Below are positions 7,101-15,234 of a DNA stretch of 20,926 bases, one piece after another. The stretch comes from OMIS01 sp044350895 (GTDB lineage: Bacteria > Patescibacteriota > Microgenomatia > UBA1400 > PJMF01). The position numbers and the translations under genes are program-made. The stretch's first letter is position 1; every line of letters begins with the position of its first letter. The DNA is taken from the NCBI GenBank assembly GCA_044350895.1, contig JBILGT010000023.1, positions 1 to 20,926 of the forward strand, read 5' to 3'. The notes below the pieces were generated by a model. That model saw only the letters and a program-made list of their open reading frames with translations, had not been told where the DNA came from and did no database searches.

Positions 7101-7476
7101 ATAAACCTTTGTATACTTGTTATGGACTAAGCAGTAGTATAGAAGAAACGATGTGAAAATTGAGTAATAAACTATGCAGCCAATCGTTAAAATTCTCTGG
7201 TAGCATACGTTTCGGACAAAGAGTATGACGCTGCAAGTCCTATTCCATAAGAATAAAATCGGTGATTCTTCTGCAGCAAAAACAGCACACTCCTTACTCC
7301 CCGACCTCAGGAAAGTGTTGTTGATTTAATCGTTAATAACTTAGAAGAGATGTTTGGGTTTGTCAAGCAGCCCTTTCTTTAGACAACTTTTAAACGACTT
7401 TGGAAGTGCTGCTTGAATTGAGCTGGTGGTAAATCATCTCTGTAGTGTTGCAGATATAGTATTCACTAGCACTTAA
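7101..7476 (-). other. Intergenic stretch with coding-like debris only
   Basis: About 375 bases without a convincing gene lie between two minus-strand genes. Several short open pieces in different frames look protein-like on the plus strand (GDSSAAKTAHSLLPDL around 7260-7310, then ESVVDLIVNNLEEMFGF around 7310-7365) but are not joined in one frame. On the minus strand, 7370-7455 reads HYRDDLPPAQFKQHFQSRLK. This suggests one or two decayed genes. No repeat, RNA gene or strong terminator was seen. Confidence 0.35.
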
Positions 7477-9234
7477 CTACTGAATAATTCGAACCCCACC
7501 CAGATCATCAAAGGTAAAGTCGTGGAAACTGTGGATTGAACCGATAAAAATATTGTTTCGTCCTATTCTAAATCTACTAGCGTACGCTTTGACAGTTTCA
7601 GGTCCAAAAACCATTTCTTCTTCGACAATGAAGTCCAGGTCAAAGTGTGGAAAGATTCTGGCCTCAGTAAAGAACGTTATAAACTTTTTAAAGCTTTCTA
7701 CCTGTTCTTCAGAAGTGTGTGATTTATTTTTGCAAAAAACTATTGTTATTCTTCTACTTGTTTCATTTCTTCTAATGTAATCAAGTGATGAGTACAGTTT
7801 TTCTGGATGATGAGCAAAGAGCACAATCCGCGTATTTATTACATGCAAAAACAGCGGCTCAATCAACTTCTGTAAGAATGGAACTGGTTTCAACGCAGCC
7901 ATCAGCCATTCGAGAATATAGTCTCTATAGATCATTGTGAGAACTATAATTATGGCTGGAGTAAAGTATGCCAAAAAGTAGTACAAATTTCTGGGGTTTA
8001 TAAATATATTTCCTCCAATACCGACAAGTGTGGAAATCGCTGCGATAATTACAAACACAACATGTGATTGATAGGTTCGTTTAAGATCTGTTCTATTTTT
8101 TCGCAAAATCAAGTTGCCCAGTGCGAATGCCGTCATCACTCCCAAAAAACTTATTGTATACACACCAGCAAGCGACAATAATTCGCCTTTTGTTACAAAT
8201 AATATTGAGAGACAGAGTGCTGCAAAAAGCATTATTAGTCGGTACGTATTTTCGTTGCGAAACTTGAGCCGGGGAAGCAAAAGAGTACTCGGTAAACAGT
8301 GATCAAGCGTCATCCGATATAACAGTCCCGTGGCACCCACAAAACTAGCAAGTACAGCGCCTGATAAAACTAAGAAAGCGTCACTCACTACAATCCATTG
8401 CAGTGCTTGACCTCCAATTTGAACTGCAGCCTCAGACAGCACAAAATCTGTTGACAACTTAATTGTAGGCATATCAAGTGTATTGAGTATTACAAGTGCA
8501 ATCAGTGGGTTAAATATAACTACACCAACTAACATGTACTGCAACGTTTTTCTGAAAACACCAGGTTTTTGCTCTTCTACAAAGTTGGCACTACTTTCAA
8601 ATCCAGATACACCTAAGAGTGAAGCTGCAAACGCAAGGACGAGCATCTCAGCTGGAGGTCGCTGTAAAAATAATTCTTTGGTAGATTCCCAATTCTGTAT
8701 TAGTACTCCCCAGCCAACATTAAAGGCGTGAATTAGGCCCATACTGATTAAGAGAGTCAGTGTGAAAATATGAAATATAAAGATGAGTTTTGCGACTTTC
8801 GCACTATCCTTTACGCCCATAATTGTCAAAACAGCAAAGAATAGTATGACAACTGCCGTTAAGAACATAACGGGGATATTAAGAATGACTGTATGTAAGT
8901 ATTCAATTGCGGTTTTTGCGGAAATCACGCTTGTTGCCACATATGACAGAACCGTCATCACTCCTGCAATTGCAGCTCTATTTTTATCGGTTGCATTCAA
9001 TAATCCATTATATGCACCACCATTGAGTGGTAGTGCTTCAACTACTTCGGTGTAAACCTTTTTGTAACAGAATAATACTGCAGCGATGGCTAGAAATATT
9101 ACAGGAGCCCAAACACCTGCAAAAAGAATGGTAATACCACTCACATATAAACAAGACGATAAAATATCGTTACTCGCAATTGCAGTAGCAGAAAGCGTAT
9201 CCAATTTGGGGTGAAGGTGTGAAAGTTTTGCCAT
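7477..9234 (-). CDS. APC-superfamily amino acid transporter with soluble C-terminal domain
   Basis: This is a 585-residue protein. Residues 1 to about 435 form roughly twelve membrane helices. Family marks are the first helix LSATAIASNDILSSCLYVSG, the PLNGGAYNGLL loop (the APC 'P..GG.Y' element), and GFESSANFVEEQKPGVFRKT after helix six. It probably moves amino acids or related compounds by proton or exchange coupling; the substrate cannot be named. After the last helix comes a cytoplasmic domain of about 130 residues (INTRIVLFAHHPEKLYSSLD, then ITIVFCKNK and IFIGSIHSFHDFTFDDLGG). Its alternating strands and helices fit a regulatory domain, possibly universal-stress-protein-like. The start is ATG at 9234 without a Shine-Dalgarno, and A/T-rich DNA lies directly before it. 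It is transcribed away from the GNAT remnant. Confidence 0.85.
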   Translation of the reverse strand: MAKLSHLHPKLDTLSATAIASNDILSSCLYVSGITILFAGVWAPVIFLAIAAVLFCYKKVYTEVVEALPLNGGAYNGLLNATDKNRAAIAGVMTVLSYVATSVISAKTAIEYLHTVILNIPVMFLTAVVILFFAVLTIMGVKDSAKVAKLIFIFHIFTLTLLISMGLIHAFNVGWGVLIQNWESTKELFLQRPPAEMLVLAFAASLLGVSGFESSANFVEEQKPGVFRKTLQYMLVGVVIFNPLIALVILNTLDMPTIKLSTDFVLSEAAVQIGGQALQWIVVSDAFLVLSGAVLASFVGATGLLYRMTLDHCLPSTLLLPRLKFRNENTYRLIMLFAALCLSILFVTKGELLSLAGVYTISFLGVMTAFALGNLILRKNRTDLKRTYQSHVVFVIIAAISTLVGIGGNIFINPRNLYYFLAYFTPAIIIVLTMIYRDYILEWLMAALKPVPFLQKLIEPLFLHVINTRIVLFAHHPEKLYSSLDYIRRNETSRRITIVFCKNKSHTSEEQVESFKKFITFFTEARIFPHFDLDFIVEEEMVFGPETVKAYASRFRIGRNNIFIGSIHSFHDFTFDDLGGVRIIQ

Positions 9235-9267
9235 TTTTTAGTAACTACTTGCTACACAGTAAGCATA

Positions 9268-9552
9268 TTGTTTCTTTGGCAAACAAGTCAATGCAGCAAA
9301 GTAGTTGTAAGTGATGCAAAATTATCTTTTCTGTACATTCACTTCCACATTGATAGCATGGGAGTTATACCCGATTACAGATCTCAAGGAATTGATGCAC
9401 AACTGCTGAATGCTTGTCGGACTTGGGCTCAGGAAAATGGTTTTCAAAAACTTTTTGTGAATAGTTACTTTCAAAACAAGCAAGCAATTAGTTTTTACAA
9501 AAAACAGGGATTCTCAGAAATTGATGTGAGTTTTGAATCACCAATTGATTGA
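9268..9552 (+). pseudogene. GNAT N-acetyltransferase, 5'-truncated remnant
   Basis: The recognisable part begins near FHIDSMGVIPDYRSQGIDAQ, the beta4-alpha3 region of GNAT enzymes that binds acetyl-CoA. ACRTWAQENGFQKLFVNSY and NKQAISFYKKQGFSEIDVSF follow, which is the usual C-terminal half. The first half of the fold is missing, because DNA upstream of about 9330 belongs to the divergent transporter promoter region. The loop Q/R-x-x-G-x-G/A appears as RSQGID, with Asp in place of the last small residue, which should disturb pyrophosphate binding. No start with a ribosome site is seen; the open frame begins with a poor TTG. It is most likely a dead fragment, though expression from ATG 9358 cannot be excluded. 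Confidence 0.75.
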
Positions 9553-9635
9553 AGTAACCTTCATGCATCTTCATGACAGTTGAATATAGTCATTTTATGT
9601 AGGTAATTCACATTCCAATATGTTAAATTTACTGT

Positions 9636-11336
9636 ATGCATGAAATTACAGCTGTGTCGATTTCTGAAAAATCACCTACTGCTGAAATACAACAAGTATT
9701 AACTAAAAAATTAGTTGATAGAAATAATTTACTGAGGACTATTTCTGGTGAGCACGAGACTGACGATATCCCAGATCTTGCAAATCGCCTGCTCGCTGAA
9801 TTGCATACAATACTCACTAACCCAAGTAGATATAGAACTCTTATTACCCAATTTACAAAATTTAATGTAGATCTAGCAATTCTATTTACTGAAGCTGTAG
9901 AAAAAAATGATACAGCTTCTGCCGCATTTTTATTAAATACTTATCGCGTTGCTCTAGAAGAGCGAAGAGCTAGAACTCTTTCAAGAAGAAATTTCATGAT
10001 TGGAGCGGCAAGTGTAACAGCAGCATCTGCAGTTGGATTGGAGTCAAAATTCGGGCTCTTTTCTCTTCTCAAAAATATCTTTTCTAGACCTGCGGGTGCA
10101 CCGTTGTCACTCGAATCCATACCTACTGAAGAAGCGAGAGATGCCAATATTGAGGCGATACGAAAGAAAATGGGTAATATTGTTGATTATCTTGAAATTG
10201 CTGAGAAACTTGGTTTTACGGAACTACAGGCTGAATCAGAACCAATTGTTACCGTACATGAAATGGTGAGGAGCTTTGGCGAGGCCCTACAAACAGCTGC
10301 ATACTTTTACTCGCTCAACGATCCAAAATGGAAGGGTAAAGAGCGAGAAGCAATGTTCTACATTTGTGATCAACTCATCAGTTACAGCAAGAAAATGGCT
10401 GTTCCTCCCATAGTACTAACTGGATTTTTTTATAAAGGACTGTATTGCTCTGGTCTAGTTGCAATGGACTCAATTGAGTATAAAACAGATATTGATGTCA
10501 CACGGACACAAGTTTTCCTTTCACAGATGGTTGATCTTGGTTTGATTGATCAACATGAAGCGCTAGAAGGACTTACCTCAAACAACAGAGCGTCACTATT
10601 ACATCGATTAGCCCGTGCTGCTTCAGATGATCTGCCTACCTCACAACAATATGCCCTAAGTTTTTTTGCACCTGAAACAGTGGGTATAGCTGACCTTGAA
10701 GCACAAATTCTGGCCAAGGGAATACGTACTTTTTCTCAACAGGAAAAAGATACCTTTGCAATCAAATATCCAGAAGTATACAGGCACTACAACGAATACG
10801 AAGAGCTCGAAAAACGTTTTGAGTCAGCTCGAAATGTACTTATGCAATCTGTGAAGAAATGTGTACATACGCATTTCGAAGCTTTGCAACAACTGCTGAG
10901 CGTCAAGGAAGGAGTTACTTATACTCAAACCGCTGAAGGTACATATACTGATATAAGTAATTACACCAATAACCCACAGATTAGGAAGTTTTTAAAAGCA
11001 CTAGGTATTCATAAACATCGTGCCGACTGTGACCCGTATCAAGTCCAACATCCTGGACTTCTCTGGGTAGGTACATATGGCAAACAAAATCGTCAGGATA
11101 TTGATTATCTGCAAACATGCATTGATGAACTGCACGGAGAGGGAATTAGCAAATATACCCCCGAGTGCATGGATGCTCTGGATTTTAGTCAAGGTGCTAA
11201 CCCACCAATGACATCTGATGCTCTAGAGGTTTTATATAAAAACTTTTTATTAGAACAAGTACAAAATCCAAAGTTTTTTACTGCTATTTCTGAGTACTTG
11301 CCGAGCGCTGTAGTGTCTCTGCAAGAAATACAGTAA
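9636..11336 (+). CDS. Unknown protein with an internal twin-arginine-type segment
   Basis: This is a 566-residue protein of no recognised family. Residues 1-112 are polar and helical. LSRRNFMIGAASVTAASAVG at 115-134 then resembles a twin-arginine signal: RR, Phe at +2, a hydrophobic Ala-rich core, and an AxA-like end. It lies 115 residues from the N-terminus. The rest (about 150-566) is mostly helical, with conserved-looking patches such as PPIVLTGFFYKGLYCSGLVA and QVQHPGLLWVGTYGKQ. It may be a signal-anchored, exported protein with a cytoplasmic N-domain, or the motif may be coincidental. ATG at 9636 has no Shine-Dalgarno and lies just after an A/T-rich possible -10, so the message may be leaderless. 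The TAA at 11334-11336 is followed in the same frame by the next ORF. Confidence 0.75.
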   Translation: MHEITAVSISEKSPTAEIQQVLTKKLVDRNNLLRTISGEHETDDIPDLANRLLAELHTILTNPSRYRTLITQFTKFNVDLAILFTEAVEKNDTASAAFLLNTYRVALEERRARTLSRRNFMIGAASVTAASAVGLESKFGLFSLLKNIFSRPAGAPLSLESIPTEEARDANIEAIRKKMGNIVDYLEIAEKLGFTELQAESEPIVTVHEMVRSFGEALQTAAYFYSLNDPKWKGKEREAMFYICDQLISYSKKMAVPPIVLTGFFYKGLYCSGLVAMDSIEYKTDIDVTRTQVFLSQMVDLGLIDQHEALEGLTSNNRASLLHRLARAASDDLPTSQQYALSFFAPETVGIADLEAQILAKGIRTFSQQEKDTFAIKYPEVYRHYNEYEELEKRFESARNVLMQSVKKCVHTHFEALQQLLSVKEGVTYTQTAEGTYTDISNYTNNPQIRKFLKALGIHKHRADCDPYQVQHPGLLWVGTYGKQNRQDIDYLQTCIDELHGEGISKYTPECMDALDFSQGANPPMTSDALEVLYKNFLLEQVQNPKFFTAISEYLPSAVVSLQEIQ

Positions 11337-11357
11337 GCATTACATCATTTTCAGACT

Positions 11358-11981
11358 GTGGGAGAAGAGTTACGCCAGCAACATCAGTTAGCTACTCAAG
11401 CAACTACTGTGTATGAATATGACCTTGAATTCCAAATGCTCACTTCTGCTGCCTCTGCCAAATACTTTAGCGAGGTAGCTGTACAGCAGTTCCCGGATAA
11501 AAAATTTGATCCCACAAACAATAATCATGTTGCCTGGTTAGCATTTGTAGGTGGAATGCTCCGCGAATTTCCATCGGTACAAATATATTCCTGGGGTAGC
11601 AAAAATCCTCGCCATCAACGTGCCGACCTGCCCTATGACGAATCGGCAGCACTTGAATGGTTCTTTCGAATGGAAAAGGTAATTGCCAATATTCAAATGA
11701 ACCTCGATTCAGTTGGTATAAGAAAGTTTGATCATATAGTACCTCCTGAGGAAGATTTTAGATCTTGGTATGAAGTATTTCTTGAGTCGGTTTCCTCAGG
11801 TAAGTACTATGGTATGACTGATTTTTACTCAAATGCGATGCTTGAAAGATGGGACGGACGAAGTAGTTCATTGAGAACAGCTCGATTTATGGTTGGATTA
11901 TGTCCAAATATGCAGCTGGAGGAAGAAGAAAGTTCTCCGTTTAATCATCATGCAGAGCTACACATTCCAAAAATTGACTGA
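11358..11981 (+). CDS. Unknown protein, possibly the C-terminal part of the preceding gene
   Basis: This is a 207-residue open frame from GTG 11358, which has no ribosome-binding site. It is in the same frame as the preceding gene. The 21 bases between TAA 11334-11336 and this GTG are also open (ALHHFQT), so TAA is the only break in a 782-codon frame. The protein is soluble and rich in aromatic residues (EYDLEFQMLTSAASAKYFSE, QIYSWGSKNPRHQ, DFRSWYEVFLESV), with an acidic stretch near the end (LEEEESS). No family or catalytic motif is recognised. It either starts by re-initiation or is the tail of one longer protein cut by a nonsense codon. The gene ends ten bases before the stop of the opposing glycosidase-like gene. 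Confidence 0.65.
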   Translation: MGEELRQQHQLATQATTVYEYDLEFQMLTSAASAKYFSEVAVQQFPDKKFDPTNNNHVAWLAFVGGMLREFPSVQIYSWGSKNPRHQRADLPYDESAALEWFFRMEKVIANIQMNLDSVGIRKFDHIVPPEEDFRSWYEVFLESVSSGKYYGMTDFYSNAMLERWDGRSSSLRTARFMVGLCPNMQLEEEESSPFNHHAELHIPKID

Positions 11982-11992
11982 GTATATACCAT

Positions 11993-13507
11993 CTAAGTGG
12001 CAGAAACATCTTCTTGTCTGCTTAACTCAGAAATCATTGTTCTTGCTTGTTCAAAATTTATAATCCAACCAGTTTGATGAACGCTTGTATAGCCATGATG
12101 TGAGTAGGGCTGGCCATTGGGGTCATATACTTCAGGATAGCCGCCTGTTTTCAAAATGTTGGCTTCATATTGCTTGCATTGTTTTACAGCTGCTTCCGTA
12201 TAACTTTTATTCGCAGTGACACTTCCAATATGTGCAAGTAACTTCATGTACTCCACTCCCCAGTGACTCCAGATCACCTGTGAAGCGTAGAGGGGTGCTG
12301 CTATCTTGACGGGTAAATATGGTTGCCAAGGACGAAGATCTCGATGGTATGGAAGCCCGAATGGTTGATCAAGTTTAGTGCTGATAATAGTGTCTACTGC
12401 GGGAATTAAGTACTTGAGGTCTGCTTTTGACTCAGGAGTTAGAAAACCAACCTGATATGCAATGAGCCAGTCACTTGAAGTTAATTTTTTAGATACCGAA
12501 ATGTCATTTAAATCCTCCAGGAATACACTACTTTCACTATCCCAGAATGTCTCTAAGATCGTTTGTTTTAAGTCGCTGAGTCCAGCAGTGTTCTTTTCAA
12601 TGATTCCTAAATTCTGGGCGAGCTGCCATGTCTTCCAGTAGATGACATTATCATAAAATGCACACTGTCTGCGAGCAATATCTTTCGTCCCGGAAAGTAG
12701 CCAGTGTTTTTTGATAAGTCCAGTAGTTGGATCAAGTACATCAGCTGAGTATCGTTCCCAATGATTTTGTAGTACCTGTTTGTACTGTACAAGCATCTGT
12801 TGTGCTAAGTTTTGTGTTGCAAGGATTTGAGTGGTTTTTACAGTGTACGGATATCGTTTAAGTAGTGGTTCAGATCCCAGTAAGTTTTCAAAAGCTACTA
12901 GCAAGCTGTACAAAGTATCTGATGGATATGCATATATATTTAGTAGTGCTACCGAATGCCTAGAAATGGGCACAATAGTTGTGGCTAAGCTGCTCGATTG
13001 TGAAAAAACTTTGAGTGCATAGAGTAGCGTCTTTGTATAAATAGCCTGTCTATTATTCCAGTCCTCTCGACTAGCAGGAATACGAGGATCCAAGAGTGAA
13101 TAGTAAAATATTCCCAAAGAGCGTGGATACAAAATACTAAAATGATCTCCAGAAATAATGAATGGTAGTGAAGTATTAAACCGCATCTGGTGGATTGTGG
13201 TAATTATTTGAGTAAGTGACTGTGGTTGTGAAGCTTTCTTTTTACTCCAAGCGTTGGCAAGGATATGCCAACCAGCTTTAAAGAGTGCAATACCTTTAAA
13301 GAATTTTTTGTGCCGCAGTACAAAACGCTGTTGCTCATTGAGCTCTAAATCAGTGTCAATTGTAAAATCTTTTAAAGGATCATTGACAATTGTGAAACGA
13401 AAAAATGGGTTTGTTAAACGAGCATACACAGCAGTAATTACGATCACTACGAGCACTGCGCATATCACCAAAAACCACATCGGAAGAAACAAATCGTTGT
13501 ACAGCAT
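11993..13507 (-). CDS. Membrane-anchored six-hairpin glycosidase-like protein
   Basis: This is a 504-residue protein with a single N-terminal membrane helix (about 9-29), and so is probably exposed at the cell surface. The body looks like an (alpha/alpha)6 toroid as in amylo-alpha-1,6-glucosidase and related glycoside hydrolases. Repeated helix pairs carry CAFYDNVIYWKTWQLAQNLG, then FWDSESSVFLEDLND, then LDQPFGLPYHRDLRPW, and YEANILKTGGYPEVYDPNG near the C-terminus. The acidic residues in these loops are candidate catalytic groups, but none is assigned. The polysaccharide substrate is unknown. Its ATG lies seven bases after the TAA of the archaeal-type HD gene and in the same frame, so the pair is an operon transcribed from the promoter at 14343-14371. 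No Shine-Dalgarno is visible. Confidence 0.65.
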   Translation of the reverse strand: MLYNDLFLPMWFLVICAVLVVIVITAVYARLTNPFFRFTIVNDPLKDFTIDTDLELNEQQRFVLRHKKFFKGIALFKAGWHILANAWSKKKASQPQSLTQIITTIHQMRFNTSLPFIISGDHFSILYPRSLGIFYYSLLDPRIPASREDWNNRQAIYTKTLLYALKVFSQSSSLATTIVPISRHSVALLNIYAYPSDTLYSLLVAFENLLGSEPLLKRYPYTVKTTQILATQNLAQQMLVQYKQVLQNHWERYSADVLDPTTGLIKKHWLLSGTKDIARRQCAFYDNVIYWKTWQLAQNLGIIEKNTAGLSDLKQTILETFWDSESSVFLEDLNDISVSKKLTSSDWLIAYQVGFLTPESKADLKYLIPAVDTIISTKLDQPFGLPYHRDLRPWQPYLPVKIAAPLYASQVIWSHWGVEYMKLLAHIGSVTANKSYTEAAVKQCKQYEANILKTGGYPEVYDPNGQPYSHHGYTSVHQTGWIINFEQARTMISELSRQEDVSAT

Positions 13508-13513
13508 ATTTTT

Positions 13514-14335
13514 TTATAAATGCTTTTTGGAAAAGTCTTTAAAGAGTTGTTTGCCAGTGCCTTTGTCAATAAAAACTTTGACATCAAGTAACTCCTCAAT
13601 ACCTGAATTGTTCACTTTTTTCTTAAGCAGTTCGTCTACCTGAAAAATACCCGCTGTATGATTCATAACTATTTCTACTTCAACGGGAGTTTTTTTACCT
13701 TTTTGTATAGTTACTTCATCAATAGCAAGTGCAGAGACAGAGTGAATATCCAACTTACTTTCATCATATGGCAGCCGAGTTCTACCACCGGACATATCAA
13801 GTGCATCTGCAACTCTGACAATACCTGCTTCAATAGTAAGTGGCTTGCCGTCGCTGCGATGGCTAATGATAGCATGCAGTACTTCAGATGTAACTATTGT
13901 TCTTTCTGCTATTGGCATGAACGAGAGAATTTCTCTGAGTAACGTATTAACTAGAAATAAACTATATGCCTCGTGTTCATTTCTATGAATGGACATACCG
14001 AGGTCGTGCAAAAGTGCTGCCAGTAGTATTACAACTTCAGCATGATCTGTGCTGAGATCGTAGTCATTTGTAATTGAAAACTGTATTTTCTTGTCTGCAA
14101 AAAGCCGTGCAATCAGCAGACTATTATTTGCAACAATATTAAAGTGGAGAATTCCATGATCTGTTAAGCGCAACCGGTTGATAGCTGTTACGTTTGTTAT
14201 CTTCCACAAGGTGCGTATTTCTTCTGAAGAGTTAATAACATCAAGGATTTTTTGCAGCAGCTTATTTTTTTTGCAGTCGATGGAAATCAGATCAAGTTCA
14301 GTAGTTACAGCTTTTTTCATTTGTTGAGCAAGCAT
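13514..14335 (-). CDS. HD-domain protein of archaeal type
   Basis: This is a 273-residue protein. NVTAINRLRLTDHGILHFNI (48-67) carries the first His positions, LLAALLHDLGMSIHRNEHEA (104-123) holds the HD doublet at H110-D111, and SEVLHAIISHR (150-160) supplies further His. TIEAGIVRVADALDMSGGR (167-185) contains the distal Asp. The tail NHTAGIFQVDELLKKKV matches a group of HD phosphohydrolases that I know mainly from archaea. It likely hydrolyses a phosphoester, possibly a nucleotide; the substrate is unknown. A near-consensus promoter ends exactly at its ATG, so it should be translated from a leaderless message. It is cotranscribed with the glycosidase-like gene downstream. Confidence 0.85.
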   Translation of the reverse strand: MLAQQMKKAVTTELDLISIDCKKNKLLQKILDVINSSEEIRTLWKITNVTAINRLRLTDHGILHFNIVANNSLLIARLFADKKIQFSITNDYDLSTDHAEVVILLAALLHDLGMSIHRNEHEAYSLFLVNTLLREILSFMPIAERTIVTSEVLHAIISHRSDGKPLTIEAGIVRVADALDMSGGRTRLPYDESKLDIHSVSALAIDEVTIQKGKKTPVEVEIVMNHTAGIFQVDELLKKKVNNSGIEELLDVKVFIDKGTGKQLFKDFSKKHL

Positions 14336-14342
14336 TTAAGAG

Positions 14343-14371
14343 ATTCTAACAAGCATACAATCAACTGTCTA
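14343..14371 (-). promoter_or_regulatory. Near-consensus promoter giving a leaderless HD-gene message
   Basis: On the minus strand, TAGACA (-35, 14366-14371) and TAGAAT (-10, 14343-14348) are separated by exactly 17 bases, and TGT before the -10 adds an extended element. Predicted initiation is at about 14336, one base before the ATG at 14335. This is the best promoter in the window. Confidence 0.75.
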
Positions 14372-14392
14372 GTCGTCACAATTTTTACTATC

Positions 14393-15085
14393 CTACTCTG
14401 TATTTGGTCTAGTTTTGATTACTTGCAGGAGTTGTTCTGAGCTGTCAAATATCGGCACCTTTGTGGAAAGTGCTCCAACATGGCCTTTGCTATGCGCATC
14501 ACTATTTTTAACTTTGGACACTGACAAAGCAGCGGCTGCTGTTTTCATTTGGCGTTGCCAGTATTTGTAGTACAGCCCGGGCAGTTTACGGCTTAAATCA
14601 TGATTTTCCACCTCAAAACCGTGCACTAGCCTTTCATCAATGAGTTGCGATAACACAGGAAAGCTAACTGACATAATACCAGTGAGAAGGCATGGGTGGG
14701 CAGCGATGATTACTCCCCCCGCATCAATACACTCTTGTAGTACCTCTTTTACTGCAGGTAACTTGCGCGGGTCATCAGCTCTTCCTTCCCTGAGTTTCCA
14801 CTGCTGTATCAACAGAGCAAGCTGGTGAAGTGGGATGCCGTAAACCAAAAAATGACCTGCCATGAATGACAGCTCACAGCCAGGTACGAAGTGTAGACCA
14901 TGTTGCTCCAAAATATCTTCTGCATCAATCTCTGTTATGCCTCTCACTGTGTTGTGGTCTGTTATTGCAAATGCCTGCAACCCTTCAGCAGCGGCTTTCT
15001 TAATCATTTGCTCAGCTGTGTGTTTGCCATCACTGGCAGTAGTATGTGCATGCAGATCAACCCGACAAGTCATTTCTTTTTTCAT
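14393..15085 (-). CDS. PHP-domain metal-dependent phosphoesterase
   Basis: This is a 230-residue protein with the full PHP set: VDLHAHTTASDG (9-20), AITDHNTVRGI (40-50), GCELSFMAGHFLVYG (69-83), IIAAHPCL near 131, and VKNSDAHSKGH near 194. These residues build the trinuclear metal site of PHP phosphoesterases, as in histidinol phosphatase and the nucleoside-phosphate or RNA 3'-5' phosphoesterases (RNase AM/YciV type). The substrate is not fixed by sequence. AAAGGAGGG lies nine bases before the ATG and is one of the strongest ribosome sites here. The ATG overlaps (ATGA) the stop of the beta-CASP reading frame when that is read through its internal TAA. Coupling to that gene suggests a nucleic-acid processing role. 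Confidence 0.9.
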   Translation of the reverse strand: MKKEMTCRVDLHAHTTASDGKHTAEQMIKKAAAEGLQAFAITDHNTVRGITEIDAEDILEQHGLHFVPGCELSFMAGHFLVYGIPLHQLALLIQQWKLREGRADDPRKLPAVKEVLQECIDAGGVIIAAHPCLLTGIMSVSFPVLSQLIDERLVHGFEVENHDLSRKLPGLYYKYWQRQMKTAAAALSVSKVKNSDAHSKGHVGALSTKVPIFDSSEQLLQVIKTRPNTE

Positions 15086-15234
15086 ACGAGCTTCCCTCCT
15101 TTGAATAGTACTACTTCCGACATTTGATGACCCGGCTTTTTTTCAAACTTAACGATCTGAGTTTCGTCTGAATAGTCGTAGCCCTGAATTGCCTGGGTGA
15201 TTGCATCGCTGTGCTCAGTATGACCAATTACTAT
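15082..15234 (-). pseudogene. C-terminal tail of the beta-CASP protein, beyond an in-frame TAA
   Basis: Immediately after the TAA at 15235-15237, and in the same frame, the minus strand reads IVIGHTEHSDAI, then GYDYSDETQIVKFEKKPG, and ends FKGGKLV with TGA at 15082-15084. This is fifty residues. It aligns with the end of RNase J-type beta-CASP proteins, where 'LKPKYFIPIHGE' carries the motif-C histidine. Here LKPR, stop, IVIGHTE puts the stop exactly where Tyr is usual. The TGA overlaps the ATG of the PHP gene, a typical coupling, and the PHP Shine-Dalgarno lies within this tail. The tail has no start codon of its own with a ribosome site. Confidence 0.7.

Noticed and set aside
7485..7500. 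Sequence resembling a tRNA T-arm (GGGGTTCGAA on minus)
   Set aside because: No acceptor stem, D-arm or anticodon arm surrounds it; it encodes the end of the transporter (GGVRIIQ).
13507..13516. HD gene and glycosidase gene share a frame across TAA
   Set aside because: The downstream gene has its own ATG followed by a normal membrane anchor, so this is an ordinary gene boundary.
15082..15234. Independent small gene before PHP
   Set aside because: No start codon with a ribosome site, and it continues the beta-CASP frame and motif, so it is better read as a C-terminal tail.
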